Assembly: GCF_001662485.1 (NCBI RefSeq) | Contig: NZ_JMTM01000017.1 | Span: forward strand, 615,273 to 679,272 | DNA length: 64,000 nucleotides | Reading direction: 5' to 3' | From: Flavobacterium succinicans | Lineage (GTDB): Bacteria; Bacteroidota; Bacteroidia; Flavobacteriales; Flavobacteriaceae | In this document: one piece after another, positions 38,094-47,128 of the stretch | How positions within the stretch are numbered: the stretch's first letter is position 1 | Layout: each line of letters opens with the position of its first letter | Notes under the pieces: model-generated | What the model was told of the DNA's origin: nothing | Database searches by the model: none | The model's input: the letters and a program-made list of their open reading frames with translations, nothing else | Position numbers and translations under genes: made by a program

Positions 38094-38969
38094 ATGGAAA
38101 AACAACAAAACAATTCAAGTCTAAAGGCAATTATTGCCGTTTTAGCAGTATTATTAGTAGGTAGTTTGGTTTATATTTTTAAAATGTCATCCGATGCAGA
38201 AGTGGTAAAAACAGAATTAACTACTACTTTGACAGAGAAAGAATCTGTGATGAAAGATCTACAAACGTTAAAAACAACTTATGACGCAGCAATTGCTGAA
38301 AATACTACAATGTCTGAAGAGTTAATTCAAGAAAGAGACAAAATTGTGGCTCTTATGGATGAGTTGAATCAATCTAAAGGAGATGTTTCGAAATTCAAGA
38401 CTCAATTATCAGCTTTGCAAAACAAAATGAAGTCGTTGATGACTGAAAATGAAGGATTGAAAAAAGCGAATGAAATAGTTACAGCGCAAAGAGACAGTAC
38501 AGTTGTAGTTTTGGGGGAATCTAAAAAGTTTAATGAAGTATTAGTTGGTCAAAACGAAGAGCTAGCTAAAACAGTTGAAAAAGGAGCGAAATTAACTATT
38601 TTGAATACTAAAACAGCTGCTTATAAACTAAGAAATTCTGGAAAACAAATTGAAACTGATAAAGCAAGTAGAGCTGATATCTTAAAAATTAGTTTTACTA
38701 TTGCGGAAAATCAAATCGCAAAATCTGGAGACAAAACGTATTATGTTCAAGTAATTGATAGTAAAAATAATGTTTTAGGAGAAAAGCTAACTGAAACATT
38801 TGGGGAAACTATTTTAACCTATAGTTTTGCAACAACTGTAACTTACGCCAACAAAACTGTTGAAGTTTCTGAGGATTTGAAAGGTAAAAATTTCGAAAAA
38901 GGGGCTTATTTTATCAATATCTTTGATAAAGATGTATTGGTTTCTAAAACAAGTTTTACTTTAAGATAA
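38094..38969 (+). CDS. Membrane-anchored coiled-coil protein of unknown function
   Basis: 291 residues. A membrane helix (about residues 11-30, AIIAVLAVLLVGSLVYIFKM) is followed by a long coiled coil (about 35-165) and a beta-rich C-terminal domain (ADILKISFTIAENQIA, later YVQVIDSKNNVLGEKL). I know no family name. Its N-in, C-out layout suggests a periplasmic domain. It lies between the two histidine-degradation genes but on the opposite strand, so a shared function is not implied. Confidence 0.75.
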   Translation: MEKQQNNSSLKAIIAVLAVLLVGSLVYIFKMSSDAEVVKTELTTTLTEKESVMKDLQTLKTTYDAAIAENTTMSEELIQERDKIVALMDELNQSKGDVSKFKTQLSALQNKMKSLMTENEGLKKANEIVTAQRDSTVVVLGESKKFNEVLVGQNEELAKTVEKGAKLTILNTKTAAYKLRNSGKQIETDKASRADILKISFTIAENQIAKSGDKTYYVQVIDSKNNVLGEKLTETFGETILTYSFATTVTYANKTVEVSEDLKGKNFEKGAYFINIFDKDVLVSKTSFTLR

Positions 38970-38990
38970 GATTATTTTAATCTATAAAAG

Positions 38991-39020
38991 AAAGGAGGAA
39001 TTTTGATTTCCTCCTTTTTT
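38991..39020. terminator. Bidirectional terminator
   Basis: Stem AAAGGAGGAA/TTCCTCCTTT with a 7-nt loop and a T-run, between the coiled-coil gene and the end of hutI. Confidence 0.8.
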
Positions 39021-39021
39021 T

Positions 39022-40260
39022 TTATGAGTATATTTTACCAGCTAATAATACCGTTTCAATCAGATTGCTGCCAAATGAATAAGGTAATTGATAATACGAA
39101 GGAATACATTTGGTGATAATGAGATTAGCTTTTTTTCCTATAGTGATACTACCGTGAGTTGTGGCAATCCCCATAGCATAAGCGCCATTGAGTGTAGCGG
39201 CATTTATGGCTTCTTCTGGAGTCATTTTCATTTTAATACAAGCTGTTGCTACAACAAAATTCATGTTTCCTGAAGGAGTAGATCCAGGGTTGAAATCGGA
39301 AGCTAAGGCTAGTGGTAGTCCTGCTTTTATCATTGCACGAGCTGGTGTGTATGGTATGCTCAAAAAATAGGAGCAGGATGGCAAAGCCACGGGCATTGTT
39401 TCGGTATGCTTTAAAGCGTTAATATCTTCGGGAGTCATTATTTCTAGATGATCGACTGATAGGGCATTATTTTGAACCCCCACTTGAATTCCACCTATCG
39501 AATTGAACTGGTTGACATGAATTTTTGGTCGTAAACCATAACGAATTCCTGCGGTAATAATTTGTTCGGTTTGAGCAACCGTAAAATAACCGCTTTCGCA
39601 AAAGACATCGATAAAGTCTGCTAAATTTTCTTTGGCAATTTCAGGCAGCATCTCGTTAATAATTAAGTCAATATAGGCTTCTTTATTGTCTTTAAAAAAG
39701 GAAGGGAAGGCATGTGCACCTAAAAAGGTGGCTTTAATTGCAATAGGATAGTTGTTAGCTAATCTTTTGATAACACGCAGCATTTTTAATTCCCCTTCAA
39801 GAGTTAATCCATATCCTGATTTTATTTCTACTGCTCCTGTTCCTAATTGTATTACTTCTTTGAGTCTTTCTTCTGATTGAAGGTACAATTCTTCTTCGGA
39901 GATTTCGTTTAATTTTAGTGCGGAATTTAAGATACCGCCACCACGATTGGCAATTTCTTCGTAAGTCAAACCATTGATTCTATCTACAAATTCTTGTTCA
40001 CGATTCCCTGCATACACAATATGAGTATGACTATCACACCATGAAGGGAGTACTATTTTACCACTAGCATCAATGGTTTTGTCTGGCTTTATTTTTGGTA
40101 GGGCATCCATTGGGCCAAAATCAAATATCAAATCGTCTTTGATGATCAAGTACGCATTTTTTATGGTGGGTAAAATAGCCATTGCCGCACCAGAAACCTT
40201 TGTAATATCTGAGTTTCGTACTTGTAAAAGTTCTTTTATATTAGTAATTAATGTAACCAT
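39022..40260 (-). CDS. hutI: Imidazolonepropionase
   Basis: 412 residues of the amidohydrolase superfamily. Metal-binding H-x-H in CDSHTHIVYAGNREQE (about residues 74-89), EIKSGYGLTLEGELKML, and the Asp in ALASDFNPGSTPSGNM (about 316-331). It opens the imidazolone ring to N-formimino-L-glutamate. Product and next enzyme (36967-38007) are consistent. The glutaminyl cyclase gene ends 4 bp before its start, so they may be co-transcribed. Confidence 0.95.
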   Translation of the reverse strand: MVTLITNIKELLQVRNSDITKVSGAAMAILPTIKNAYLIIKDDLIFDFGPMDALPKIKPDKTIDASGKIVLPSWCDSHTHIVYAGNREQEFVDRINGLTYEEIANRGGGILNSALKLNEISEEELYLQSEERLKEVIQLGTGAVEIKSGYGLTLEGELKMLRVIKRLANNYPIAIKATFLGAHAFPSFFKDNKEAYIDLIINEMLPEIAKENLADFIDVFCESGYFTVAQTEQIITAGIRYGLRPKIHVNQFNSIGGIQVGVQNNALSVDHLEIMTPEDINALKHTETMPVALPSCSYFLSIPYTPARAMIKAGLPLALASDFNPGSTPSGNMNFVVATACIKMKMTPEEAINAATLNGAYAMGIATTHGSITIGKKANLIITKCIPSYYQLPYSFGSNLIETVLLAGKIYS

Positions 40261-40264
40261 ATGC

Positions 40265-41317
40265 TTATTCAGAAACTTTAATTTCGAACATTTTGCTCCA
40301 ATTTTTACCCGTTACAAATATTGTTTTGGTTTTTGCATTGTATGCTATTCCATTCAAGACATCATCTTTTGTGATGTCATTCATAGTTTTGCGTAAATCC
40401 GAAAGGTTTAGGATTTCTTCTACAGCTCCGCTTTTTGGGTTAACAACTGCAATAGCATCCTTGAACCAAATATTTGTATAAATTTTACCATTAATCAATT
40501 CTAACTCATTAATCGCTTTGATTTTTGATGAACCTGAGTATACATTAACATAATCAATCATTTTCTGTGTAGCGGGATCTACTTTCCATATTTTTTCAGT
40601 TCCGTCAGTTTGGTAAATATATTTTCCGTCATTTGTCATTCCCCATCCTTCAATGTCTTTTTCATAATCAAAAGTTTTTTCTAGCTTTAATGTGCTAGCA
40701 TTATAGATAAAACCTTTTTTATTTTTATATGTAAGTTGAAATAATTTATCATTGATAATAGTTATTCCTTCGCCAAAATATGTGGTTTCCAAATTGATTT
40801 GCTTGTAAATTTTTCCTGTTTTATAATCATATTTTCTAATATAGGAATTGCCTTCCTGTCCTGTGCTTTCATAGAGTGTATCTTTATAGAACTCTAATCC
40901 TTCGGTAAATGATTTCGCATCATGAGGATAGGTGTTTACAACTGTATATTTTAGCAATTTTGGTTCGATATCAGAAGCCAATTCTACTCTGGCGGTAGCT
41001 TCAGAACTGTCTCCTCTAAAATAAACCAATGCCTTGATGTTTTGGTAACCTAATTTTTGATCTTTAAAAGGGAAATCAAGACCTGTATTTCCTTTACTAG
41101 TAGAAACTTTGATATCATTGATATAATAAACAATACTGTCAATAGTTTTAGAAGTTGGATTCAAAATGCCCACTTTTAAGACATCTTTTGAAGTGTAAAA
41201 AGGTTTGAAAGTAGAATTATCGATGGTAAAAATAGAATTTTCACCTTTTTTTGTGTCGCCACAGTTGGTTAAAATAATTCCTAATAAAATGATATAAAGG
41301 AGGTTGAGTTTTTTCAT
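40265..41317 (-). CDS. Glutaminyl-peptide cyclotransferase lipoprotein
   Basis: 350 residues. Lipoprotein signal MKKLNLLYIILLGIILTNC, an N-terminal beta domain, then a plant/bacterial-type glutamine cyclotransferase propeller with FTEGLEFYKDTLYESTGQEG, YFGEGITII and the C-terminal DVLNGIAYN. It forms N-terminal pyroglutamate on exported proteins, a common first residue after signal cleavage in Bacteroidota. The upstream in-frame ATG at 41341 would hide the signal peptide. Confidence 0.9.
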   Translation of the reverse strand: MKKLNLLYIILLGIILTNCGDTKKGENSIFTIDNSTFKPFYTSKDVLKVGILNPTSKTIDSIVYYINDIKVSTSKGNTGLDFPFKDQKLGYQNIKALVYFRGDSSEATARVELASDIEPKLLKYTVVNTYPHDAKSFTEGLEFYKDTLYESTGQEGNSYIRKYDYKTGKIYKQINLETTYFGEGITIINDKLFQLTYKNKKGFIYNASTLKLEKTFDYEKDIEGWGMTNDGKYIYQTDGTEKIWKVDPATQKMIDYVNVYSGSSKIKAINELELINGKIYTNIWFKDAIAVVNPKSGAVEEILNLSDLRKTMNDITKDDVLNGIAYNAKTKTIFVTGKNWSKMFEIKVSE

Positions 41318-41372
41318 GTCTACATTTTTTGAATAAGCCAATATACAACGATATTTTTAAGAGTCAAAGCAC

Positions 41373-41402
41373 TTGCAAAAATATAAAAAGATTGTATATT
41401 TG
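41373..41402 (+). promoter_or_regulatory. Promoter of the SRP RNA gene
   Basis: TTG, 19 nt, TATATTTG: full flavobacterial consensus. The SRP RNA begins about 5 bp later. Confidence 0.8.
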
Positions 41403-41404
41403 CA

Positions 41405-41501
41405 CCGGCAAGTCCTACACGACCAGCTCCTGCTGACTCCCCCAGGATGGGAACATAGCAAGGGTAAGCGGTTGAGCGGTGCGATGTAGGTCGCTTGCCT
41501 T
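41405..41501 (+). ncRNA. ffs: Signal recognition particle RNA, small bacterial type
   Basis: About 97 nt folding into one long hairpin: GGCAAG at 41407 pairs with CTTGCC at 41494-41499, and CCTAC with GTAGG inside. The apical part is the universal Ffh-binding domain IV: CAGG and AGCA form the symmetric loop and ATG-GGAA-CAT the tetraloop stem. A T-run follows as terminator. It binds Ffh to target membrane and exported proteins. Confidence 0.93.
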
Positions 41502-41579
41502 TTTTTCTTTCTTTGAGTAAATGTAGTCTTCCTTAGGGAAGATTTTTTTATTTTTACCACATCCATAAATTTTAAATAA

Positions 41580-42383
41580 ATGAATAAAGTTGTTTTGATT
41601 ACTGGTGGGTCATCAGGAATAGGTAAATCTATTGGGGAGTTTTTACATCAAAAAGGATATACTGTGTACGGAACCAGTCGCAATCCAGAAAAAAACAGCG
41701 ATTCTGTTTTTCCTTTAATTGCTTTGGATGTTAGAAATAGTGCTTCAATCATAGAGGCTGTAAATCACATTATAGCTTCCTCGGGGAAAATTGATGTAGT
41801 TATCAATAACGCTGGGGTTGGGATTACTGGACCATTAGAAGAAATTCCAACTGAGGAGATAAAAAACAACTTCGAAACTAATTTTTTTGGACCAATCGAA
41901 GTCATGAAAGCTGTTTTGCCACAAATGCGATTACAAAAATCGGGCTTAATTATTAATGTGACTTCTATCGCAGGATATATGGGTTTGCCTTACCGAAGTG
42001 TGTATTCTGCCTCGAAAGGAGCTTTAGAGTTAATCACCGAAGCATTGCGTATGGAAGTTAAAGATTTTGGAATTTCAATTACTAATGTGGCTCCAGGAGA
42101 TTTCGCTACAAATATTGCAGCAGGAAGATATCATGCGCCAGTTATTGAAGGCTCTGCTTATGAGGCGGTTTATGGTAGAACGTTGCAAGCTATGAATGAA
42201 CATGTTGATAGTGGGAGTAATCCTAACGAAATGGCTGAAGCAGTCTATCAAATTATTACGTCGCCATCGCCAAAAATTCATTACAAAGTTGGGGCTTTTA
42301 TGCAAAAATTCTCTATTGTTCTTAAACGAATACTGCCGGATAAAGTCTATGAAAAAATGCTTATGAATCATTATAAATTATAG
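41580..42383 (+). CDS. SDR-family oxidoreductase
   Basis: 267 residues, classical short-chain dehydrogenase. NAD(P) motif TGGSSGIG (residues 8-15), NNAGVG (about 82-87), catalytic Ser in INVTSIAGYMG, and YSASK (Tyr and Lys). The N-terminal TSRNPE suggests NADP preference. Substrate unknown. A 66-residue membrane protein gene starts 3 bp after its stop. Confidence 0.9.
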   Translation: MNKVVLITGGSSGIGKSIGEFLHQKGYTVYGTSRNPEKNSDSVFPLIALDVRNSASIIEAVNHIIASSGKIDVVINNAGVGITGPLEEIPTEEIKNNFETNFFGPIEVMKAVLPQMRLQKSGLIINVTSIAGYMGLPYRSVYSASKGALELITEALRMEVKDFGISITNVAPGDFATNIAAGRYHAPVIEGSAYEAVYGRTLQAMNEHVDSGSNPNEMAEAVYQIITSPSPKIHYKVGAFMQKFSIVLKRILPDKVYEKMLMNHYKL

Positions 42384-42386
42384 TGT

Positions 42387-42587
42387 ATGGAAGTGATTTC
42401 AGAAATGTTCCCTGTTGTGATGTGGGTACTTGTGTTACTCGTGTTTTGGTATTTTGTCCGAAAGATTTTAGTTTCTTTAAGTGATAAAATAAATAATTCA
42501 GAGCTTTATAAAGAAGATATTCTGAATGTTCTTGAGGAGATTAGAGATGAATTGAAAGAATTAAATAAAAACAATTCTGTTAAATAA
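42387..42587 (+). CDS. Small single-pass membrane protein
   Basis: 66 residues: one hydrophobic helix (about 8-28, PVVMWVLVLLVFWYFVRKIL) followed by a charged coiled-coil tail (EEIRDELKELNKN). No known family. Three bp behind the SDR gene, so probably co-transcribed. Confidence 0.7.
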   Translation: MEVISEMFPVVMWVLVLLVFWYFVRKILVSLSDKINNSELYKEDILNVLEEIRDELKELNKNNSVK

Positions 42588-42597
42588 TTATATGTCG

Positions 42598-42605
42598 TAG
42601 TTTTG
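42598..42605 (+). promoter_or_regulatory. -7 box directly before the structured RNA
   Basis: TAGTTTTG fits TAnnTTTG. A start about 7 nt after it falls at the 5' edge of the folded element at 42615. Confidence 0.5.
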
Positions 42606-42614
42606 TAAAAAATT

Positions 42615-42724
42615 GCGTGAGGGATAGGAGCAAACTACCGAAGTAGTGCGTATAGCCCGACCGTATTTGTAAAAGGCGCCTATAACCGGTCTGGATGTTG
42701 CGCCTTTTACAAATCCGGTCACGC
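42615..42724 (+). ncRNA. Candidate structured RNA (three-way junction)
   Basis: The closing helix is GCGT (42615-42618) with ACGC (42721-42724). Arm 1 (42621-42658) has GGG/CCC, TA/TA and a hairpin ACTAC-CGAA-GTAGT at 42634-42647. Arm 2 has GACCG (42659-42663) with CGGTC (42716-42720) and a perfect 15-bp helix (42665-42679 with 42700-42714) capped by a 20-nt loop. It sits 36 bp before the aldolase gene, with a promoter box just upstream, so it may be a leader element or a free small RNA. From memory, similar GGGATAGGAGC...GTATAGCCCGACC sequences recur between genes in Bacteroidota. No name assigned. Confidence 0.6.
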
Positions 42725-42760
42725 CCTAAGTAAGGAACACAATTAAATATAAATAATAGT

Positions 42761-43417
42761 ATGAAATTTTTTATTGACACTGCTAATTTAGCGCAGATTA
42801 AAGAGGCACAATCGTTGGGCGTTTTGGATGGAGTAACTACAAATCCGTCTTTGATGGCTAAAGAAGGTATTACAGGGAAAAATAATATTTTGAAACATTA
42901 CGTGGATATCTGTAATTTGGTTGAGGGTGATGTTAGTGCTGAGGTAAATGCTTTGGATTATGATGGCATGATTAAAGAAGGAGAAGAGTTAGCTGATTTA
43001 CACGAGCAAATCGTAGTTAAATTGCCAATGACCAAAGAAGGGGTAATGGCTGCTAAATATTTTTCTGACAAAGGAATTAAAACGAATGTAACACTTGTTT
43101 TTTCTGTAGGTCAAGCTATTTTGGCTGCCAAAGCGGGAGCTACTTATGTTTCGCCATTTGTTGGCCGTTTGGATGATGTTTCTACAGATGGGTTGAATTT
43201 AATTGAAGAAATTAGATTGGTGTATGATAACTACGGTTATGAAACTCAAATTTTAGCTGCTTCTGTGCGTCACACGATGCATATCGTAAATTGTGCTAAA
43301 ATTGGAGCTGATGTAATGACGGGGCCACTTTCTGCAATTTATGGTTTATTAAAACATCCATTAACGGATATTGGATTGGCTCAATTTGTAGCTGATTTTG
43401 AAAAAGGAAATAAATAA
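42761..43417 (+). CDS. Fructose-6-phosphate aldolase / transaldolase-like protein
   Basis: 218 residues, the short transaldolase (TalC/FSA) type. [30 protein letters not shown], the Schiff-base Lys in IVVKLPMT (about residue 86), and [12 protein letters not shown]. It either splits fructose 6-phosphate or acts as transaldolase; the two cannot be told apart here. Strong terminator after it. Confidence 0.93.
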   Translation: MKFFIDTANLAQIKEAQSLGVLDGVTTNPSLMAKEGITGKNNILKHYVDICNLVEGDVSAEVNALDYDGMIKEGEELADLHEQIVVKLPMTKEGVMAAKYFSDKGIKTNVTLVFSVGQAILAAKAGATYVSPFVGRLDDVSTDGLNLIEEIRLVYDNYGYETQILAASVRHTMHIVNCAKIGADVMTGPLSAIYGLLKHPLTDIGLAQFVADFEKGNK

Positions 43418-43440
43418 TAGAATATTTGTTTCACAATACA

Positions 43441-43475
43441 AAAAAAGTCCCATTTCAGTGAAATGGGACTTTTTT
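43441..43475. terminator. Bidirectional terminator
   Basis: Stem AAAAAAGTCCCATTTC/GAAATGGGACTTTTTT with a 3-nt loop, between the aldolase and sugar transporter genes that converge here. Confidence 0.92.
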
Positions 43476-43493
43476 GTTAAAGTATTTAGTTGA

Positions 43494-44933
43494 CTAGTGA
43501 CCTCCGGAAACTTTTTTATCAAAATCAATACCTTGAGATCTTAAAATTCCGCTTACTCTCCAGGCATAAAAAGCCAAATAAGCAAAACACAAAACACCAA
43601 CAATATAGCTATTTTGAATTCCGATACTATCAGAAACATATCCTTGTGTCCAACTTACAATTCCACCCCCCATAATCATCATGATCAAGAAACTACTTCC
43701 TTGACTAGTATTTTTTCCTAGTCCGCTTACTGCTAAAGTAAAGATACAAGGCCATAGTGTACTACAAAACAAACCAACACTCGTTAATGCATAAACACTT
43801 ACTCTTCCACTAGTGGTCATTCCTATTGCAGTGGCAATAATTCCAAGCGTTGAAAAAATTAATAGCATTCGTGCGGGATTTCCTTTACTGGCTATATCCG
43901 CAGCAATTAGAACCAAAATAACTAATCCGTAAACATAAAATGGTGTCAAATCATGATTTGCGATAGCATTTACGCCTAAAAACACACCAAAAGCTAGGTA
44001 AGGAGCTATAAATCTCAATATTTTTTGCCAGCTCATATTGTCTGTAAAAGCTTCAACAGCGCCTGTCCAACGACCAATCATCAAACTTGCCCAATATAAA
44101 GAAATGTATGGTGCTACATCTTTTGTCAAGAATCCTAATTTGCTTTCCATGTAAGCGGGTAAGTTACTTGCTGTAGATACTTCAACTCCTACATACAAGA
44201 AAATAGCAATCATACCCATTACTAATTGCGGGTATTCTAGGGCTGAATTTTTTGCGGGAATTCCATCGTGAGCTTCTGCTTCTTCCACCAAAGCTGGTTT
44301 GTCTGGTAATGAAGAAAATTTTAGAAGTATTGCAACGAGGAAAAATGCAACACCTAATACTAAATAAGGAATCTTTACACTTTCAATACTAGCGCTTGTG
44401 TTGGTGTTAGTACTTGATCCAAAAATGGCAAAACTAACAATAAGAGGGCCAATAGTAGTTCCTAAATTGTTTATTCCACCAGCCAAAGTTAGACGTTGAG
44501 AGCCAGTAGTAATGGGGCCTAAAGCAATTGCAAGTGGGTTTGCAACGGTTTGTTGTAATGAAAAACCTAAACCAACAATAAAAAGCCCAGCAAGCATTAA
44601 AGGAAAAGAACCTGTATTGGCAGCTGGATAAAACAAAAGAGTACCTAATGCAGATATTAATAATCCTAGTGATAGTCCATTTTTATAACCGATTTTGTTT
44701 ACTAAATCTTCTTTGATTGCTAGAGAAACACCCATATAAATCAATGAGCCTACTGTATAAGCAACATAAAATGCAATTGCAACTAATTGACTTTCACCTT
44801 GAGAAAGATTAAAAGCGGTTTTAAAAACTGGGATTAAAATGTCATTACTTGCAGCGACAAATCCCCAAAAGAAGAAGACGGTTACAAGGGGAATAAATTG
44901 CCCCCAATTGGTTTTTAAATTTTCAGAATTCAT
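43494..44933 (-). CDS. MFS sugar transporter (FucP/NagP-like)
   Basis: 479 residues, twelve hydrophobic helices. The N terminus (FFFWGFVAASNDILIPVFK) is the signature of the FucP/GluP glucose-fucose permease group, which includes the GlcNAc transporter NagP. Its place next to the chitin locus and its shared 70-bp regulatory module with susC and nagB point to GlcNAc uptake across the inner membrane. It is transcribed from the module at 44982-45051. Confidence 0.88.
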   Translation of the reverse strand: MNSENLKTNWGQFIPLVTVFFFWGFVAASNDILIPVFKTAFNLSQGESQLVAIAFYVAYTVGSLIYMGVSLAIKEDLVNKIGYKNGLSLGLLISALGTLLFYPAANTGSFPLMLAGLFIVGLGFSLQQTVANPLAIALGPITTGSQRLTLAGGINNLGTTIGPLIVSFAIFGSSTNTNTSASIESVKIPYLVLGVAFFLVAILLKFSSLPDKPALVEEAEAHDGIPAKNSALEYPQLVMGMIAIFLYVGVEVSTASNLPAYMESKLGFLTKDVAPYISLYWASLMIGRWTGAVEAFTDNMSWQKILRFIAPYLAFGVFLGVNAIANHDLTPFYVYGLVILVLIAADIASKGNPARMLLIFSTLGIIATAIGMTTSGRVSVYALTSVGLFCSTLWPCIFTLAVSGLGKNTSQGSSFLIMMIMGGGIVSWTQGYVSDSIGIQNSYIVGVLCFAYLAFYAWRVSGILRSQGIDFDKKVSGGH

Positions 44934-44981
44934 GTTTAATTAAATTAATAGGTTAGTAAAATATATGTTGCTGCAATTCGG

Positions 44982-45051
44982 TAAATGTATTTCTTAACAA
45001 ACATATAAAAAAATTATTTTGATGAAATTTAGTTAGATTTAAACCAACGAC
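44982..45051 (-). promoter_or_regulatory. LytTR-type regulatory module, sugar transporter promoter
   Basis: On the minus strand: half-site GTCGTTGGT (45051-45043), 12 nt, half-site AAATTTCAT (45030-45022), 32 nt, box TACATTTA (44989-44982). Half-site starts are 21 bp apart. The published LytTR consensus (two 9-bp repeats, 12-13 bp apart) is matched at 7 and 8 of 9 positions. Same order and distances as at 47030-47099 and 51869-51938. Confidence 0.65.
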
Positions 45052-45100
45052 CATATTTTTTCAACAAAATACTTTTTTAAAATTTGTAAAGGTAAAGGGG

Positions 45101-45808
45101 TTAATCTAAAATTTTGCTTTTCACTTCTTTGCTATAATTTCTTCCGATAGGTAAGGTGTAGGTAGTGATTTGAATTCTATTTCCTTCGATGGTTTTTACT
45201 TTATCTAATGCAATGGTGTAAGATTTATGAATACGAATAAAACGATCTTCTGGAAGTTCCTCGGTCAAAGATGAAAGTGATTTGTGGGTTATGTAAGTTT
45301 TCTCTGGAGTAACTACTTTGATGTATTCTTTCATTCCCTCGATGAATAAAATTTCATCAATATTAATTTTTACCATTTTCTTATCAACTTTGATAAAAAT
45401 ATGGGGTTCTACGCGATGATTTTCTTGTTTTACCACCAATCGGTTTTGAAATTCACCAGTTATTTTTGATATGCATTTTATAAATCGAGGTAGCGGAATA
45501 GGTTTGACAAGATAATCTAAAACATCCAAATCATAACTTTCGGCAGCAAATTCTCTGAATGCAGTGGTGATGATAATTTTGGTGTTGTATTTATTGTTAT
45601 ACAATTGTATCAATTCAAAACCAGACATTAATGGCATATTAATATCTAAAAATAAAGCGTCTGTTGGGTTGTTATTTAAAAAATCTAAGGCTTCAATTGA
45701 ATTACTAAAAGTTGCTATAACTTCAAATTCTGGAAAGTTTTGAAAATAGGTAAGTAATACTTTAACGGCTAATGGTTCATCATCAATCAATACACACTTA
45801 ATCTTCAT
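45101..45808 (-). CDS. LytTR-family response regulator
   Basis: 235 residues. Receiver domain with DD at 9-11 and phospho-Asp in ALFLDINMP (about residue 55), KPIPLPRF; then a LytTR DNA-binding domain from about 130 (DEILFIEGMKEYIKV, later DRFIRIHKSYTIAL). The C terminus is IGRNYSKEVKSKIL. It overlaps the kinase gene by 11 bp. The locus holds three LytTR-like sites, so it is the likely regulator of the chitin/GlcNAc genes. Confidence 0.94.
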   Translation of the reverse strand: MKIKCVLIDDEPLAVKVLLTYFQNFPEFEVIATFSNSIEALDFLNNNPTDALFLDINMPLMSGFELIQLYNNKYNTKIIITTAFREFAAESYDLDVLDYLVKPIPLPRFIKCISKITGEFQNRLVVKQENHRVEPHIFIKVDKKMVKINIDEILFIEGMKEYIKVVTPEKTYITHKSLSSLTEELPEDRFIRIHKSYTIALDKVKTIEGNRIQITTYTLPIGRNYSKEVKSKILD

Positions 45809-46850
45809 TGCTTATAGGTATTTGTAAACGAATTATATAAAAATTAAACTTGATTTGATGGCTTAATTGATAATTGTTTTTATATAGTAATTGTAATCGT
45901 TCTTTGGTATTGGTTAACCCAATTCCTCTTTTGGAGCTTTCATTTTGTGAAAGTACAAAATTATTTATTATTTCAAAATCGAGGGTTGTATTATTGATGA
46001 TTTTACAATTAATTTTTATGGTTAATTCATGGTTGTTTATCCCGCCATGTTTGAAGGCGTTTTCAATCAATGAGATTAATAATAATGGAGGAACATTTAT
46101 ATTGTCGATGTTTGATTCTAGATTAATAAAAACAGTAGCATTTTCAAACCTTAATTTTTCTATTTCAATGTAATTCTGTATATAATCGAATTCTTTTAAT
46201 AGTGGGGTAAGCTTGGTTCCTTCAATATCATAAAGAACATATTCCATTAAAAGGGAAAGTTTTATGATTACATCAGGGACTTTTTCTGAATCTTCTAATG
46301 AAAGCGCATAAAGATTATTTAAGGTGTTGAAGAAAAAATGGGGTTGGATTTGTGTTTTTAAATATTCGAGCTTTATTTTATATTGATTCTCTGTTAGAAT
46401 TCGATTTCTTTCTCTTTCTTTTAGCCAAGTCAGCATAAGGTATATTGAAGATGCCATCGCCAAAACATATAGCTCTCCAATGCAAACCGCAAGAATATGA
46501 TTAATTTCAAAAGGCTGATAGTCTCTGTTGGCTTCGGGCCAAATGTTTTTTGAAATGATATAATATGTTAATCCTGTTTTCAAAATGTAAACACATCCTA
46601 AACTGGCTAACAGCGCTAAAGAATATTGAAGATATTTTGATTTTAAAACCAGTCTGGGCACTAATACGAATAAATTGAAATAGACTAAAGGGATGTGCAA
46701 CATGAATTCGATTAAATTTGACTTAAACGAATATTCATAATCATTGAAATAAGCCCCCCATCTAAAAAAATTCAATAAAAAGTATAAGCCCCAAAACCAT
46801 ATGTGATTTTGAATTTTTATGTCGAATTTAATGTCTTTTACTTTAGTCAT
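45798..46850 (-). CDS. LytS-like sensor histidine kinase
   Basis: 350 residues. Four hydrophobic helices in the N-terminal 155 residues, then a His_kinase domain with QIQPHFFFNTLNNL (His about 188) and a degenerate HATPase region (LLISLIENAFKHGG, later KRGIGLTNTKERL). It should phosphorylate the LytTR regulator encoded downstream. An in-frame ATG at 46883 exists; I take 46850, MTKVKD. Confidence 0.9.
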   Translation of the reverse strand: MTKVKDIKFDIKIQNHIWFWGLYFLLNFFRWGAYFNDYEYSFKSNLIEFMLHIPLVYFNLFVLVPRLVLKSKYLQYSLALLASLGCVYILKTGLTYYIISKNIWPEANRDYQPFEINHILAVCIGELYVLAMASSIYLMLTWLKERERNRILTENQYKIKLEYLKTQIQPHFFFNTLNNLYALSLEDSEKVPDVIIKLSLLMEYVLYDIEGTKLTPLLKEFDYIQNYIEIEKLRFENATVFINLESNIDNINVPPLLLISLIENAFKHGGINNHELTIKINCKIINNTTLDFEIINNFVLSQNESSKRGIGLTNTKERLQLLYKNNYQLSHQIKFNFYIIRLQIPISNED

Positions 46851-46927
46851 AGTTTGGTAGCTCTTTTGGGAACAAGTTAACAAATGTATCTTTAATTTGA
46901 TAGTGCAACTTTAATCATTTTGTCAAT

Positions 46928-46941
46928 AAAAACGCGTTTTT
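46928..46941. promoter_or_regulatory. AACGCGTT palindrome upstream of susC
   Basis: Perfect 14-bp palindrome AAAAACGCGTTTTT in the kinase-susC gap. The core AACGCGTT also occurs at 51847-51854 before nagB. It could be an operator; it is short and AT-rich, so chance is possible. Confidence 0.35.
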
Positions 46942-46991
46942 TTAATGAAAAAAGAATTTAATATTTAATATTATAAACTATTGTAAAATAA

Positions 46992-47003
46992 GAAAACGTT
47001 TTC
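46992..47003. promoter_or_regulatory. LacI-type palindrome upstream of susC
   Basis: Perfect 12-bp palindrome GAAAACGTTTTC, 27 bp before the LytTR module. LacI-family operators have this central-CG shape. A near copy, GAAAACGTTT, lies upstream of pfkA (16360-16369). Confidence 0.45.
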
Positions 47004-47029
47004 GTATGACATATTATTGAACAAAAGAT

Positions 47030-47099
47030 GTCGTTCGTTTAAAGAATACTACAGTTGGTATAATTTATTTTTTTTAACAAAACCTTAAGGATAAGTTTA
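47030..47099 (+). promoter_or_regulatory. LytTR-type regulatory module, susC promoter
   Basis: Half-site GTCGTTCGT (47030-47038), 12 nt, half-site ACAGTTGGT (47051-47059, 9 of 9 to the LytTR consensus), 32 nt, box TAAGTTTA (47092-47099). Starts 21 bp apart. Same geometry as the other two modules. Confidence 0.7.
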
Positions 47100-47128
47100 C
47101 ATCATAACTAACAAATACATTTAAAAAA

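Noticed and set aside
42615..42724. Simple terminator of the SDR/small membrane protein unit
   Set aside because: The strong helix is not followed by a T-run, and the other arm and closing helix would be unexplained.
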